Positions 1 through 6,105 of a DNA stretch of 12,456 nt are shown here, piece after piece (within the stretch, counting starts at the first letter, position 1; each line of letters starts with the position of its first letter). A model generated the notes under the pieces. That model did not search any database, was not told where the DNA came from, and was given only the letters and a program-made list of their open reading frames with translations. The DNA is taken from NCBI GenBank assembly GCA_021813065.1, contig JAKALZ010000027.1, forward strand, positions 1 to 12,456, in the 5' to 3' direction. A program made the position numbers and the translations under genes. The stretch is from a bacterium (GTDB lineage: Bacteria; Spirochaetota; Spirochaetia; Treponematales; Rectinemataceae).

Positions 1-159
1 GAAAATGCCATGCACAATGCCTTGAGTATCCATGACAAGGACCGCGCCGATATTCCTTTCAGCCATGATCTCAAGCGCCTTGATGACATTATCGCTCGGG
101 AGCACACTCACCGCGCCACTCCCTTTGGACCTGAGAATGTCACTCACTGTTTGTATCAT
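1..159 (-). CDS. CBS-domain protein, N-terminal part (cut by window edge)
   Basis: This reading frame starts with ATG at 159 and stays open to base 1, giving 53 residues of a longer protein. The N terminus begins MIQTVSDILRSKG and continues with V-x-x-L-x-x-D-x-x-x-x-A-L-x-x-M, then N-I-G-A-V-L-V-M-D and G-I-x-x-G-I-F. This is the classic first half of a CBS domain (helix, then the GAVLV strand, then the turn before G-I-x-S-E-R-D). Pairs of CBS domains usually bind adenine nucleotides such as AMP or ATP and act as energy-status modules. A strong Shine-Dalgarno sequence, AGGAGG, lies about six to eight bases upstream of the ATG, and a promoter-like pair lies at 200-228, so the gene probably has its own transcript. 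What follows the CBS domain, and so the actual function, lies outside the window. Short stand-alone two-CBS proteins of about 140 residues are the likeliest match. Confidence 0.85.
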   Translation of the reverse strand, partial: MIQTVSDILRSKGSGAVSVLPSDNVIKALEIMAERNIGAVLVMDTQGIVHGIF

Positions 160-199
160 ACTCTGCCTCCTCTGCTCACGCTTTTCTTTTCTGAAATGA

Positions 200-228
200 A
201 TAATACTATACATTTTGCGAAATTCCAA
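200..228 (-). promoter_or_regulatory. Putative sigma70-type promoter of the CBS gene
   Basis: Read on the minus strand, TTGGAA (223-228) and TATTAT (200-205) are separated by exactly 17 bases. They match the -35 and -10 consensus at four and five of six positions. The surroundings are very AT-rich, unlike the flanking genes. The start site would fall near 193, leaving a leader of about 35 bases that contains the AGGAGG ribosome binding site. This suggests the CBS gene is transcribed separately from the ATPase-usp transcript that ends just upstream. The call rests on sequence alone. Confidence 0.55.
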
Positions 229-258
229 TATATTAAATTTTATTTATATAACGAAGCG

Positions 259-274
259 CGGGGGACAGACCCCG
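259..274. repeat. GC-rich palindromic motif (GGGGACAGACCCC type)
   Basis: The plus strand reads CGGGGGACAGACCCCG, a five-base perfect stem (CGGGG/CCCCG) around a six-base centre, sitting alone in AT-rich intergenic DNA. Motifs of the form GGGGTCTGTCCCC are, from general knowledge, common intergenic repeats in many bacterial genomes and have been linked to REP-type elements and their tyrosine transposases. Only one copy is visible here, so its status as a dispersed repeat is inferred. It has no T-tract and is therefore not a good terminator. Confidence 0.45.
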
Positions 275-298
275 TATTCAATCTTGTATTCAAGCTTG
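275..298. repeat. Two tandem copies of a 12-bp unit
   Basis: TATTCAATCTTG (275-286) is followed directly by TATTCAAGCTTG (287-298). The copies differ at one position. The second copy contains the palindrome CAAGCTTG. The pair abuts the GC-rich palindrome at 259-274, so the two may be parts of one small intergenic element. Confidence 0.6.
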
Positions 299-304
299 TG
301 CTTT

Positions 305-326
305 CAAAATGACGCGCGAGGCGTCA
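305..326 (-). terminator. Weak intrinsic terminator after the usp gene
   Basis: On the minus strand TGACGC-CTCGC-GCGTCA forms a six-base stem with a five-base loop (310-326), followed by TTTTG. The stem begins with the TGA stop codon of the universal stress gene. The T-run is only four long, so termination may be partial. Its position, at the end of the ATPase-usp gene chain and before a separate promoter, fits the end of the operon. Confidence 0.4.
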
Positions 327-806
327 GAGTGTCTTGTAGAATTCATCGCCAAGCGGAGGTTTGACAAAGAGGACGGGGCAACGGGCATTCTTCAGAACCT
401 CGTGGTTCGCATCGGCAATGGCGTCGCGATAGAGGACGTCTGCGGGGTTACCGCCCAGAATGATCGCGTCAACGCCAAGCTCAATGGAATATTTCACAAT
501 CTCGCCAGACACCGAACCTTTGCGGATCACTGTTTCGATGGAGAGTCCTTTTTGACGCGCAAGTTCATTGCAGAAATTGAGGTAACGCTGACCTGAGTTT
601 TCAAGGTTTCGTTCGTACTCCTCGCTTTCTTCAGGAACGAAAAATCTGGAGAGCGCCAATTGCCGAATAGTTGCAGTATCGACCACGTAGCATGCGACAA
701 TTCTTGTGCCGAGAGCCTTCTTCAAGGCTAAAGCATACTTGAACGCGCAGATGGAAGCGTCTGAGCCATTGATCGCCACAAGTACGGTTTCCAGCATTTT
801 CTTCAT
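324..806 (-). CDS. Universal stress protein (UspA family), ATP-binding motif degraded
   Basis: The 160-residue product has the single-domain Usp fold pattern. The N-terminal strand reads ETVLVAINGSDAS followed by a helix with YALAL. A middle V-V-D strand, an I-E-T-V-I-R-K-G segment and a G-V-D-A-I-I-L-G strand follow, ending in ARCPVLFVKPP, the typical C-P-V-L-V strand. Usp proteins are cytoplasmic dimers that modulate stress and energy responses. ATP-binding members carry an Asp after the first strand and the motif G-x2-G-x9-G-S/T. Here the Asp position is Asn13 and the motif region reads GGNPADVLYRDAIADAN (118-134), with Pro, Val and Ala-Asp replacing the glycines and Ser. It is therefore probably of the non-ATP-binding type. 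The ATG overlaps the TGA of the subunit D gene (ATGA), with AGGAAGGA just upstream, so it is translationally coupled to the ATPase. Confidence 0.9.
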   Translation of the reverse strand: MKKMLETVLVAINGSDASICAFKYALALKKALGTRIVACYVVDTATIRQLALSRFFVPEESEEYERNLENSGQRYLNFCNELARQKGLSIETVIRKGSVSGEIVKYSIELGVDAIILGGNPADVLYRDAIADANHEVLKNARCPVLFVKPPLGDEFYKTL

Positions 807-1435
807 GATCCTTCCTGTTCGGACAACCGCTGCTTCAGCATTTTGACCGCAAACAGCGATTCGCGTTCCCGCTCGTCGAGCGAAGCATCGATAAACTTCA
901 CGATTTCCCGCGAGCGAGGGATCACCATTTTATCCAGCGCGTTGACCCTTCGCTGTGTCTTTCGCACTTCGCGCGCGAGGCGCCACACGATGGACCTCAT
1001 CCCTGCAGCTGTCGACAACTTTTGAAGCAACTCGGTAAACTCTATCACGATTTCGTCGCATACGGCAAACGAATTCATAAAGGAATAATGAAGTACAGGG
1101 GCGCTCGCGCGCACATCGAGCGTCGGCAAGTGCATACCGCTCACATTGATGTACGATGCCAACAGCGTGATGTCGCGCACCGGCAGCGCCGACATTGAGA
1201 GCGCGCGCTCGCGGCCGACCGAAAGCAGCATCTTTCGCAAAGCCTCGTATGCATCCTCGGTCATCTTGGCGATTTCGCGCTCGAGGAGTTCGAGAGTATC
1301 CATGCGTTTCATGAGCTCGATGACGAGAATCTCGCGCTTTTTTTCGAGAAGATCGTAGCCCTGAAGCGCCAGCTGAAGATTGCGCTTTTCTCGAATGAGG
1401 TTGGTCTTGGTCGGTGCGGGCATCGGCTCAGCCAT
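803..1435 (-). CDS. atpD: V/A-type ATPase subunit D (central rotor shaft)
   Basis: The 210-residue protein is the central-axle subunit that transmits rotation between the A3B3 head and the membrane ring. Family signs are the N-terminal P-T-K-x-N-L-x-x-x-K-R-x-L-x-L-A-x-x-G-Y-D-L-L-x-x-K-R segment (residues 8-36) and long charged helices at both ends forming the antiparallel coiled coil. The C-terminal half has the usual R-x-T-Q-R-R-V-N-A-L pattern, with K in place of one R, and ends in I-x-x-I-D-A-x-L-x-E-R-E-R. Length is normal for the family. The ATG at 1435 lies three bases after the stop of subunit B, with AAGGAG about ten bases upstream. A second Met at residue 5 is a possible start. The gene ends in a four-base overlap with usp. 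Confidence 0.95.
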   Translation of the reverse strand: MAEPMPAPTKTNLIREKRNLQLALQGYDLLEKKREILVIELMKRMDTLELLEREIAKMTEDAYEALRKMLLSVGRERALSMSALPVRDITLLASYINVSGMHLPTLDVRASAPVLHYSFMNSFAVCDEIVIEFTELLQKLSTAAGMRSIVWRLAREVRKTQRRVNALDKMVIPRSREIVKFIDASLDERERESLFAVKMLKQRLSEQEGS

Positions 1436-1438
1436 GGC

Positions 1439-2935
1439 TCATTGCTCCTTCGGCGCGGGCGCGGGAACTGCACTGCTCGCAGTTGATGTCGCTGTTGGTG
1501 GTTCGCCTACGGGCGCACCAGCCGGCGATGTTTGCGAAATTGACGAATTGTCAGTCTTCGGGTCGCGAGGCAAATACTTTTCGATGAGCGCAGGTGGAAT
1601 TCTCACCAGTTCGGACTCGGGCAGAATCGCGAGCATTTTCCAGCCGAGATCGAGCGTCTGTTCGATACTCCGATTTTCGAATTCACCTTGCGCAAGAAAC
1701 TCATGCTCGAATCGCTCACCAAAATTAAGGAAAATTTTATCTCTCTCGGAGAGCTCCTCTTCGCCGATAATCGCGGCGAGGTCGCGCACCGAGCGCACAT
1801 ACGCATAGGCCGAAAAGAGCTGCGCGGCGAGATCACGGTGATCGTCGCGGGTCATTCCTTCGCCGATGCCGTCTTTCATGAGGCGCGAGAGGCTCGGCAG
1901 GCCCGCGATGGGTGGGTAGATGCCGCGCTGCGAGAGATCGCGCTCGAGGACAATCTGCCCCTCGGTAATGTAGCCGGTAAGGTCAGGAATCGGGTGCGAA
2001 ATGTCATCGTTCGGCATTGAAAGAATGGGGAGCTGGGTGATCGAGCCCTCGCAACCCTCGATTTTTCCGGCCCGCTCGTAGAGCGAAGCGAGGTCGGAGT
2101 AAAGGTAGCCGGGATAGCCCTTGCGCGAAGGCACTTCGTTGCGGGCTGCCGAGACTTCGCGCAGCGCTTCGCAGTAGTTCGTCATGTCGGTCATGACGAC
2201 GAGAACGTGCATGTTTTTCTCGTACGCGAGGTACTCCGCCGCCGTGAGCGCGGTGCGAGGGGTCACAAGTCGCTCTATCGACGGGCTGTCCGCGAGCGAG
2301 AGGAACATGACGACGCGCGAAAGAACGCCGGACTTCTCGAAAGAATCGATGAAGAAGCGCGCGACATCGTACTTGATGCCCATGCCGGCAAACACGATCG
2401 CAAATTGCGTTTCACCCGACAAGACCTTGGCCTGGCGGACAATCTGCGCCGCAAGCCTGTTGTGGGGCAACCCGTTGCCCGAAAAAATTGGCAATTTCTG
2501 GCCGCGAATCAGCGTGTTCATGCCATCGATGGCCGAGATGCCTGTCTGGATAAAGTCGCGAGGATAGATTCGCGCGCTCGGATTTATAGGCCGACCATTG
2601 ATATCGCGCAGGTCCGACGACATGATGGCGGGGAAACCATCGATCGGTTCACCTAGGCCATTGAAAATGCGGCCGACGATCGCATCGCCGACACGGAAGG
2701 TGAGCGGTTTTTCGAGGTACTCGATCCATGAATCGTCGATCGAGATACCGGTGTTTTCCGAAAAAAGCTGAACCGCGACCGCCTGCTCCGAAATGTCGAC
2801 CACCCTGCCGAGCCGATACTCGCCCGTCCGATCCCTCACGCGCACAAGCTCGGAGAACCCCATGTTTTCCATGTGCTCCGCGATGATAATCGGGCCGTCC
2901 GCCCGTGAAATGCCGTGATATTCCAAACCTCTCAT
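1439..2935 (-). CDS. atpB: V/A-type ATPase subunit B (non-catalytic head subunit)
   Basis: This 498-residue protein alternates with subunit A in the hexameric head and holds the regulatory, non-hydrolysing nucleotide sites. Markers are the N-terminal barrel with [10 protein letters not shown] (8-17), the conserved [10 protein letters not shown] (91-100) and [16 protein letters not shown] (123-138). [18 protein letters not shown] (151-168) stands where a P-loop would be and lacks Gly-Lys-Thr, as expected for B. The segment [19 protein letters not shown] (348-366) contains the likely arginine finger, Arg351. The family normally ends soon after the K-Y-L-P-R-x motif (453-458). Here about 40 more residues follow, rich in Pro, Ala, Ser and Thr and ending PAPAPKEQ. 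The ATG overlaps the TGA of subunit A (ATGA). Confidence 0.97.
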   Translation of the reverse strand: MRGLEYHGISRADGPIIIAEHMENMGFSELVRVRDRTGEYRLGRVVDISEQAVAVQLFSENTGISIDDSWIEYLEKPLTFRVGDAIVGRIFNGLGEPIDGFPAIMSSDLRDINGRPINPSARIYPRDFIQTGISAIDGMNTLIRGQKLPIFSGNGLPHNRLAAQIVRQAKVLSGETQFAIVFAGMGIKYDVARFFIDSFEKSGVLSRVVMFLSLADSPSIERLVTPRTALTAAEYLAYEKNMHVLVVMTDMTNYCEALREVSAARNEVPSRKGYPGYLYSDLASLYERAGKIEGCEGSITQLPILSMPNDDISHPIPDLTGYITEGQIVLERDLSQRGIYPPIAGLPSLSRLMKDGIGEGMTRDDHRDLAAQLFSAYAYVRSVRDLAAIIGEEELSERDKIFLNFGERFEHEFLAQGEFENRSIEQTLDLGWKMLAILPESELVRIPPALIEKYLPRDPKTDNSSISQTSPAGAPVGEPPTATSTASSAVPAPAPKEQ

Positions 2936-4698
2936 GCTGAAACCGCTCCTTGCGCCGGCGCGCCGAGTTGCGAGAACGCGGCGCGAATCTCCTGTATCAC
3001 CGCCTGTCCTTCCTGCACGTTCTCGTTTTCGAGCGAGCTCTTGAGACGCACGATCTTTTCGCGGATAGGAAGCGCTGAAATTTTGGGAAGCGGGGTCCCC
3101 GACTTGATCGCATTCTCCGCCAGCTCATGAAAGGTGAGAATACAGGAGAGAAGCAGCGTCTGCTTGGGCGGCGCACAGTACATATCGACTTTATCGAAGC
3201 TGCTCTGCTGTAGAAACCCATTTTTAATCATCTCAGCTGTCAGGAGAATGAGCCGCTGTTCGTCGGGAAGCGCGTCGGGACCGACGAGACGTACGATATC
3301 CGCCAATCGCCGCTCCTTTTTCAGGATATCCATCGTTCTTGTCCTGAGCGCGTCCCACGTCGAGTCGATGGCGTCCCAGAACGGAATCAGATCCTCAGTA
3401 TACTCGCTGTAGGAGTCGTTCCAGGATATTGCTGGGTAATGCCGCGCGTTCGCAAGGTCTCTGTCGAGCGCCCAGAAGCAGCGGATGAATCGCTTGGTGT
3501 GTTGCGTGACGGGCTCTGAAAAATCACCGCCTGGAGGAGAAACGGCACCGATAATCGTGACCGAGCCTTTTTTCCCCTCGAGCGTCGTCACCATGCCGCC
3601 GCGCTCATAGAACTCGGCGAGCCGTGTGGGAAGGTAGGCGGGGAAGCCCTCTTCCGCCGGCATCTCTTCGAGTCGCCCGGAGAGCTCGCGGAGCGCCTCG
3701 GCCCAGCGCGAAGTCGAGTCGGCCATAACGGCGACGTGATAGCCCATGTCCCGGTAATACTCAGCGATCGTGATGCCCGTGTAGATCGAAACCTCGCGTG
3801 CCGCGACCGGCATGTTCGACGTGTTCGCGATAAGAATGGTGCGCTCCATGAGCGAGCGCCCGGTGCGCGGGTCGATGAGCGTGGGAAACTCGGTGAGCAC
3901 TTCGGTCATCTCGTTGCCGCGCTCGCCGCAGCCGATGTACACGATGATATCAGCATCGCACCACTTGGCGATGGCGTGCTGGGTCATTGTCTTGCCCGTG
4001 CCGAACCCGCCCGGCACCGCGGCGCTCCCGCCCTTCGCGATGGGAAAGAGCACGTCAATCACACGCAAGCCCGTTACGAGCGGCTCGCGCGTCACCTGTT
4101 TTTCCTTGAAGGACCGCGCGGAGCGCACTGGCCAGTAGGACACAGAGGTGTACACGTGGCCCTCGGCGGATTTGATGAGGGGAGCGGCGATGGGATAATC
4201 GCCTTCGGGCGCGACGTAGGTCGCCGAACTTGGCGGCACCGAGGCGTCGAAAACCAATCGGTGCTGGATGGAATCCGTTTCCTTGACTGTGCCGAAAACA
4301 GTGCCGGGGCCGATCGCATCGCCAACCTTAAGAGAGGGCACGAAGTGCCACTTTTTCTGTGTATCGAGAGGCTCGCCGGCCAATCCCGGCGCCAAAAACG
4401 CGCCCGACAGCCCCTTGAGCACCGGCAGCGGCCGCTGAATGCCATCGTAGATCGAGCCAATGAGCCCGGGCCCGAGCGCCACCGACAATGGCCTGTGGAG
4501 GCATTCGACCGGCTCGCCCACGCGCATCAGCGTGTTGTCCTCGTATATCTGAATCGTCGCCTCGTCGCCCTTGAGTTTGATGATCTCGCCGATGAGCCCC
4601 GCGGACCCGACTTTCACGACATCGTAGAGCCCCGCATCCGCAAGTCCGCGCGCATAAATGACAGGACCAGAAATTCGAATTATTGTTCCATCGCTCAT
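2932..4698 (-). CDS. atpA: V/A-type ATPase subunit A (catalytic)
   Basis: The 588-residue protein is the ATP-hydrolysing or ATP-synthesising head subunit. It starts with the barrel segment [16 protein letters not shown] (4-19). The non-homologous insert typical of A subunits follows (roughly 110-190), including YVAPEGDY and Y-W-P-V-R. The P-loop is GGFGTGKT at 230-237, with Lys236 and Thr237 as phosphate and magnesium ligands. [12 protein letters not shown] (257-268) carries the catalytic-loop Glu259, and [20 protein letters not shown] (326-345) with [10 protein letters not shown] is family signature. Most relatives have Pro or Ala where this P-loop has its second Gly, and Ser, Ala or Cys where it has Thr234. 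The ATG overlaps the stop of subunit E (ATGA), with GGGGA eight bases upstream. The length is normal for the family. Confidence 0.98.
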   Translation of the reverse strand: MSDGTIIRISGPVIYARGLADAGLYDVVKVGSAGLIGEIIKLKGDEATIQIYEDNTLMRVGEPVECLHRPLSVALGPGLIGSIYDGIQRPLPVLKGLSGAFLAPGLAGEPLDTQKKWHFVPSLKVGDAIGPGTVFGTVKETDSIQHRLVFDASVPPSSATYVAPEGDYPIAAPLIKSAEGHVYTSVSYWPVRSARSFKEKQVTREPLVTGLRVIDVLFPIAKGGSAAVPGGFGTGKTMTQHAIAKWCDADIIVYIGCGERGNEMTEVLTEFPTLIDPRTGRSLMERTILIANTSNMPVAAREVSIYTGITIAEYYRDMGYHVAVMADSTSRWAEALRELSGRLEEMPAEEGFPAYLPTRLAEFYERGGMVTTLEGKKGSVTIIGAVSPPGGDFSEPVTQHTKRFIRCFWALDRDLANARHYPAISWNDSYSEYTEDLIPFWDAIDSTWDALRTRTMDILKKERRLADIVRLVGPDALPDEQRLILLTAEMIKNGFLQQSSFDKVDMYCAPPKQTLLLSCILTFHELAENAIKSGTPLPKISALPIREKIVRLKSSLENENVQEGQAVIQEIRAAFSQLGAPAQGAVSA

Positions 4699-5294
4699 TT
4701 TGAATTCCCCAATAGCGCTGTCGCGAGCTCACCGCGCTTTACGTCGAGAAGCCAGTCGATAAGCTCGGTTTCGGTGATCGAAATATGATAGCTGTCGTCG
4801 GCTGGCTTCACCACAAGACCTCGCGCTTTCATCGAACTATCCTCAACCACCTCGGAAGGGCTGCCTTTGGAGAAGAGCATTTTAATTTTCTTTATAGATT
4901 CGGAGCCCAGCCCACGAACCAGAACGGTAACCGAAGCGTCCTTGATAAGCTCCGCCTGGCGTGACAGCCGCGCGGCACACCACTGCCCTAGCTCCTCGGG
5001 AGAAAGGGCCGCTACCGCTCGCTGTGTTTCTTCGCGAAGATGGGCATCTCGGTACTCGATATCGAGCCGCATCTTCTCCAGCGGCAGACGGGAGAGCGTT
5101 TCCTGCTCTGCTCTTTTCTGCTTCTGGCGGTACTCTTCAGCGAGCGCGTCGAGCGCTTCTTTGAGTTTTTGTTCTGCTTGAGTTTGCAGCGATTTGGCAT
5201 CATCTTCAGCCTTGCGCAGTATCCTATCGGCACGCTTGCGCGCGTCGTCGAGGATTTCCCGCTCCAGCGTTTCAGTGCCTCTGATTTCTTCCAT
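4695..5294 (-). CDS. atpE: V/A-type ATPase subunit E (peripheral stalk)
   Basis: The 199-residue protein is the long subunit of the peripheral stalk that pairs with subunit H/G and holds the head against rotation. Residues 1 to about 105 are one charged helix rich in Glu, Lys, Arg, Ala and Gln, with repeats such as [14 protein letters not shown]. The C-terminal globular part includes [19 protein letters not shown] and the final helices E-L-I-D-W-L-L...E-L-A-T-A-L-L, as in E subunits. I chose the start [10 protein letters not shown] at 5294. It has AGGAAAG five bases upstream and lies ten bases after the stop of subunit F. The frame is open upstream to an ATG at 5396, but those 34 extra residues are basic, not family-like, and would overlap the F gene. 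Confidence 0.92.
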   Translation of the reverse strand: MEEIRGTETLEREILDDARKRADRILRKAEDDAKSLQTQAEQKLKEALDALAEEYRQKQKRAEQETLSRLPLEKMRLDIEYRDAHLREETQRAVAALSPEELGQWCAARLSRQAELIKDASVTVLVRGLGSESIKKIKMLFSKGSPSEVVEDSSMKARGLVVKPADDSYHISITETELIDWLLDVKRGELATALLGNSK

Positions 5295-5304
5295 TGCTTC
5301 TTTC

Positions 5305-5652
5305 CTACTTGATCTTGATTCCAATCGCCTGCCGAACCGCGTCGACAAGGTGTGTGTGGTTTGCCGGAGATCCCTCGAGCGGCGGAATTTCGACAATCAA
5401 AGGGAATGCACCACTCAGCTGCCACTCCGACAGCTCCTCGCCGATCATGTCCGATATATCTTCGCTCATAATGAGCATCTTGCAGTCCGACAGATCGATA
5501 GGCCCCCTGTCGAGTTTGCAGGTCTTGTTCTGAACAATCTCCCTGAAGGTGGCGATCGCGTCTTCCCGGCTGGTGACAGCTTTGCCTTTGATGCCGATCA
5601 TGCCGAACGCGATGAGGATCTCTTCTTCAGCCAACACAAATATTTCTGCCAC
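5305..5652 (-). CDS. atpF: V/A-type ATPase subunit F (central stalk)
   Basis: The 115-residue protein is the small Rossmann-like subunit that binds subunit D in the central stalk and may tune catalysis. The pattern fits. A first strand M-A-E-I-F-V-L-A-E-E is followed by IAFGMIGIKG, which matches the family G-F-R-L-A-G segment. K-M-L-I-M-S-E-D-I-S-D-M-I corresponds to the family I-I-x-I-T-E-x-I-A. P-L-I-V-E-I-P-P matches the conserved P-x-I-x-x-I-P strand, and the C-terminal helix begins V-D-A-V-R-Q-A-I-G. The start is GTG at 5652, with AGAGGGA about five bases upstream. A 95-base gap separates it from the ring subunit gene, one of the larger gaps in the cluster. Subunit E follows ten bases downstream. 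Confidence 0.92.
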   Translation of the reverse strand: MAEIFVLAEEEILIAFGMIGIKGKAVTSREDAIATFREIVQNKTCKLDRGPIDLSDCKMLIMSEDISDMIGEELSEWQLSGAFPLIVEIPPLEGSPANHTHLVDAVRQAIGIKIK

Positions 5653-5747
5653 AATTCCCTCTTCAAGCCGATATGGGCCACGCTTTCGACCACGCGCATT
5701 TCAGGTGCTGCGCCGGCTCGATGCTGCCCAATCCTGCTCTTTCAATG

Positions 5748-6053
5748 TCACACAAAAAGAATGAGGACGGCGACCAGGAATCCCCAGAGACTGATTCCTT
5801 CGGCGAGTCCAACATAGGGAAGCGCCTTGCCGGAGAGCTCAGGTTTTTCAGCCATCGCGCCTACCGCAGCTGCGCCGATCTTTGCGACAGCCAGGCCGCT
5901 GCCGAGGGCAGCCGCGCCAACCGCGATGCCAGCGCCAATATATTTCCCGAGCTGAGCAGTCCCGTTCACCACAGTTGTCGCCGCCTGAGTCTGCGCAAAC
6001 GCGGCCACCGACGACGCGAATGCCATGATTCCAAACAACAATTTCTTCTTCAT
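5748..6053 (-). CDS. atpK: V/A-type ATPase subunit K (membrane rotor ring, c-like)
   Basis: The 101-residue proteolipid forms the ion-carrying ring. Residues 1-20 look like a signal peptide: three Lys, a hydrophobic stretch, then A-F-A before Gln21. Two membrane helices follow as a single hairpin (about 38-66 and 78-101), joined by the polar loop AEKPELSGK. The ion-binding carboxylate is Glu85 in GLAEGISLWG. Aligned to F-type c subunits, the helix-1 position that is Gln in sodium rings is Val56, and the residues after the Glu are Gly-Ile rather than Ser/Thr. The ligands are therefore proton-like; this is inference. Many V-type rings use duplicated 16-kDa hairpins, whereas this one is of single-hairpin size. 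GGAG lies about eight bases before the ATG. Gaps of 52 bases before and 95 bases after leave room for separate control of this high-copy subunit. Confidence 0.93.
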   Translation of the reverse strand: MKKKLLFGIMAFASSVAAFAQTQAATTVVNGTAQLGKYIGAGIAVGAAALGSGLAVAKIGAAAVGAMAEKPELSGKALPYVGLAEGISLWGFLVAVLILFV

Positions 6054-6105
6054 GCTGGAACTCCTTTCCTTCTATAAATATAGTTCAATCTTGCATTTTC
6101 CTGCA

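Noticed and set aside
259..274. Second terminator at the GC-rich palindrome
   Set aside because: There is no T-run on either side, and the loop and repeat form fit an intergenic repeat motif better.
309..596. Plus-strand open frame of 95 codons opposite the usp gene
   Set aside because: It lies opposite a clear Usp protein, has no recognisable motif and no ribosome site.
3736..4788. Long open frame of about 350 codons on the plus strand opposite subunit A
   Set aside because: It mirrors the codon structure of a very well-supported gene on the other strand, shows Arg/His-rich composition without any known motif, and covers the E/A junction.
5295..5396. Longer N terminus for subunit E starting MSKFRRSR
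   Set aside because: It would overlap the subunit F gene by about 90 bases. The added residues are not family-like, and a good ribosome site precedes the shorter start.
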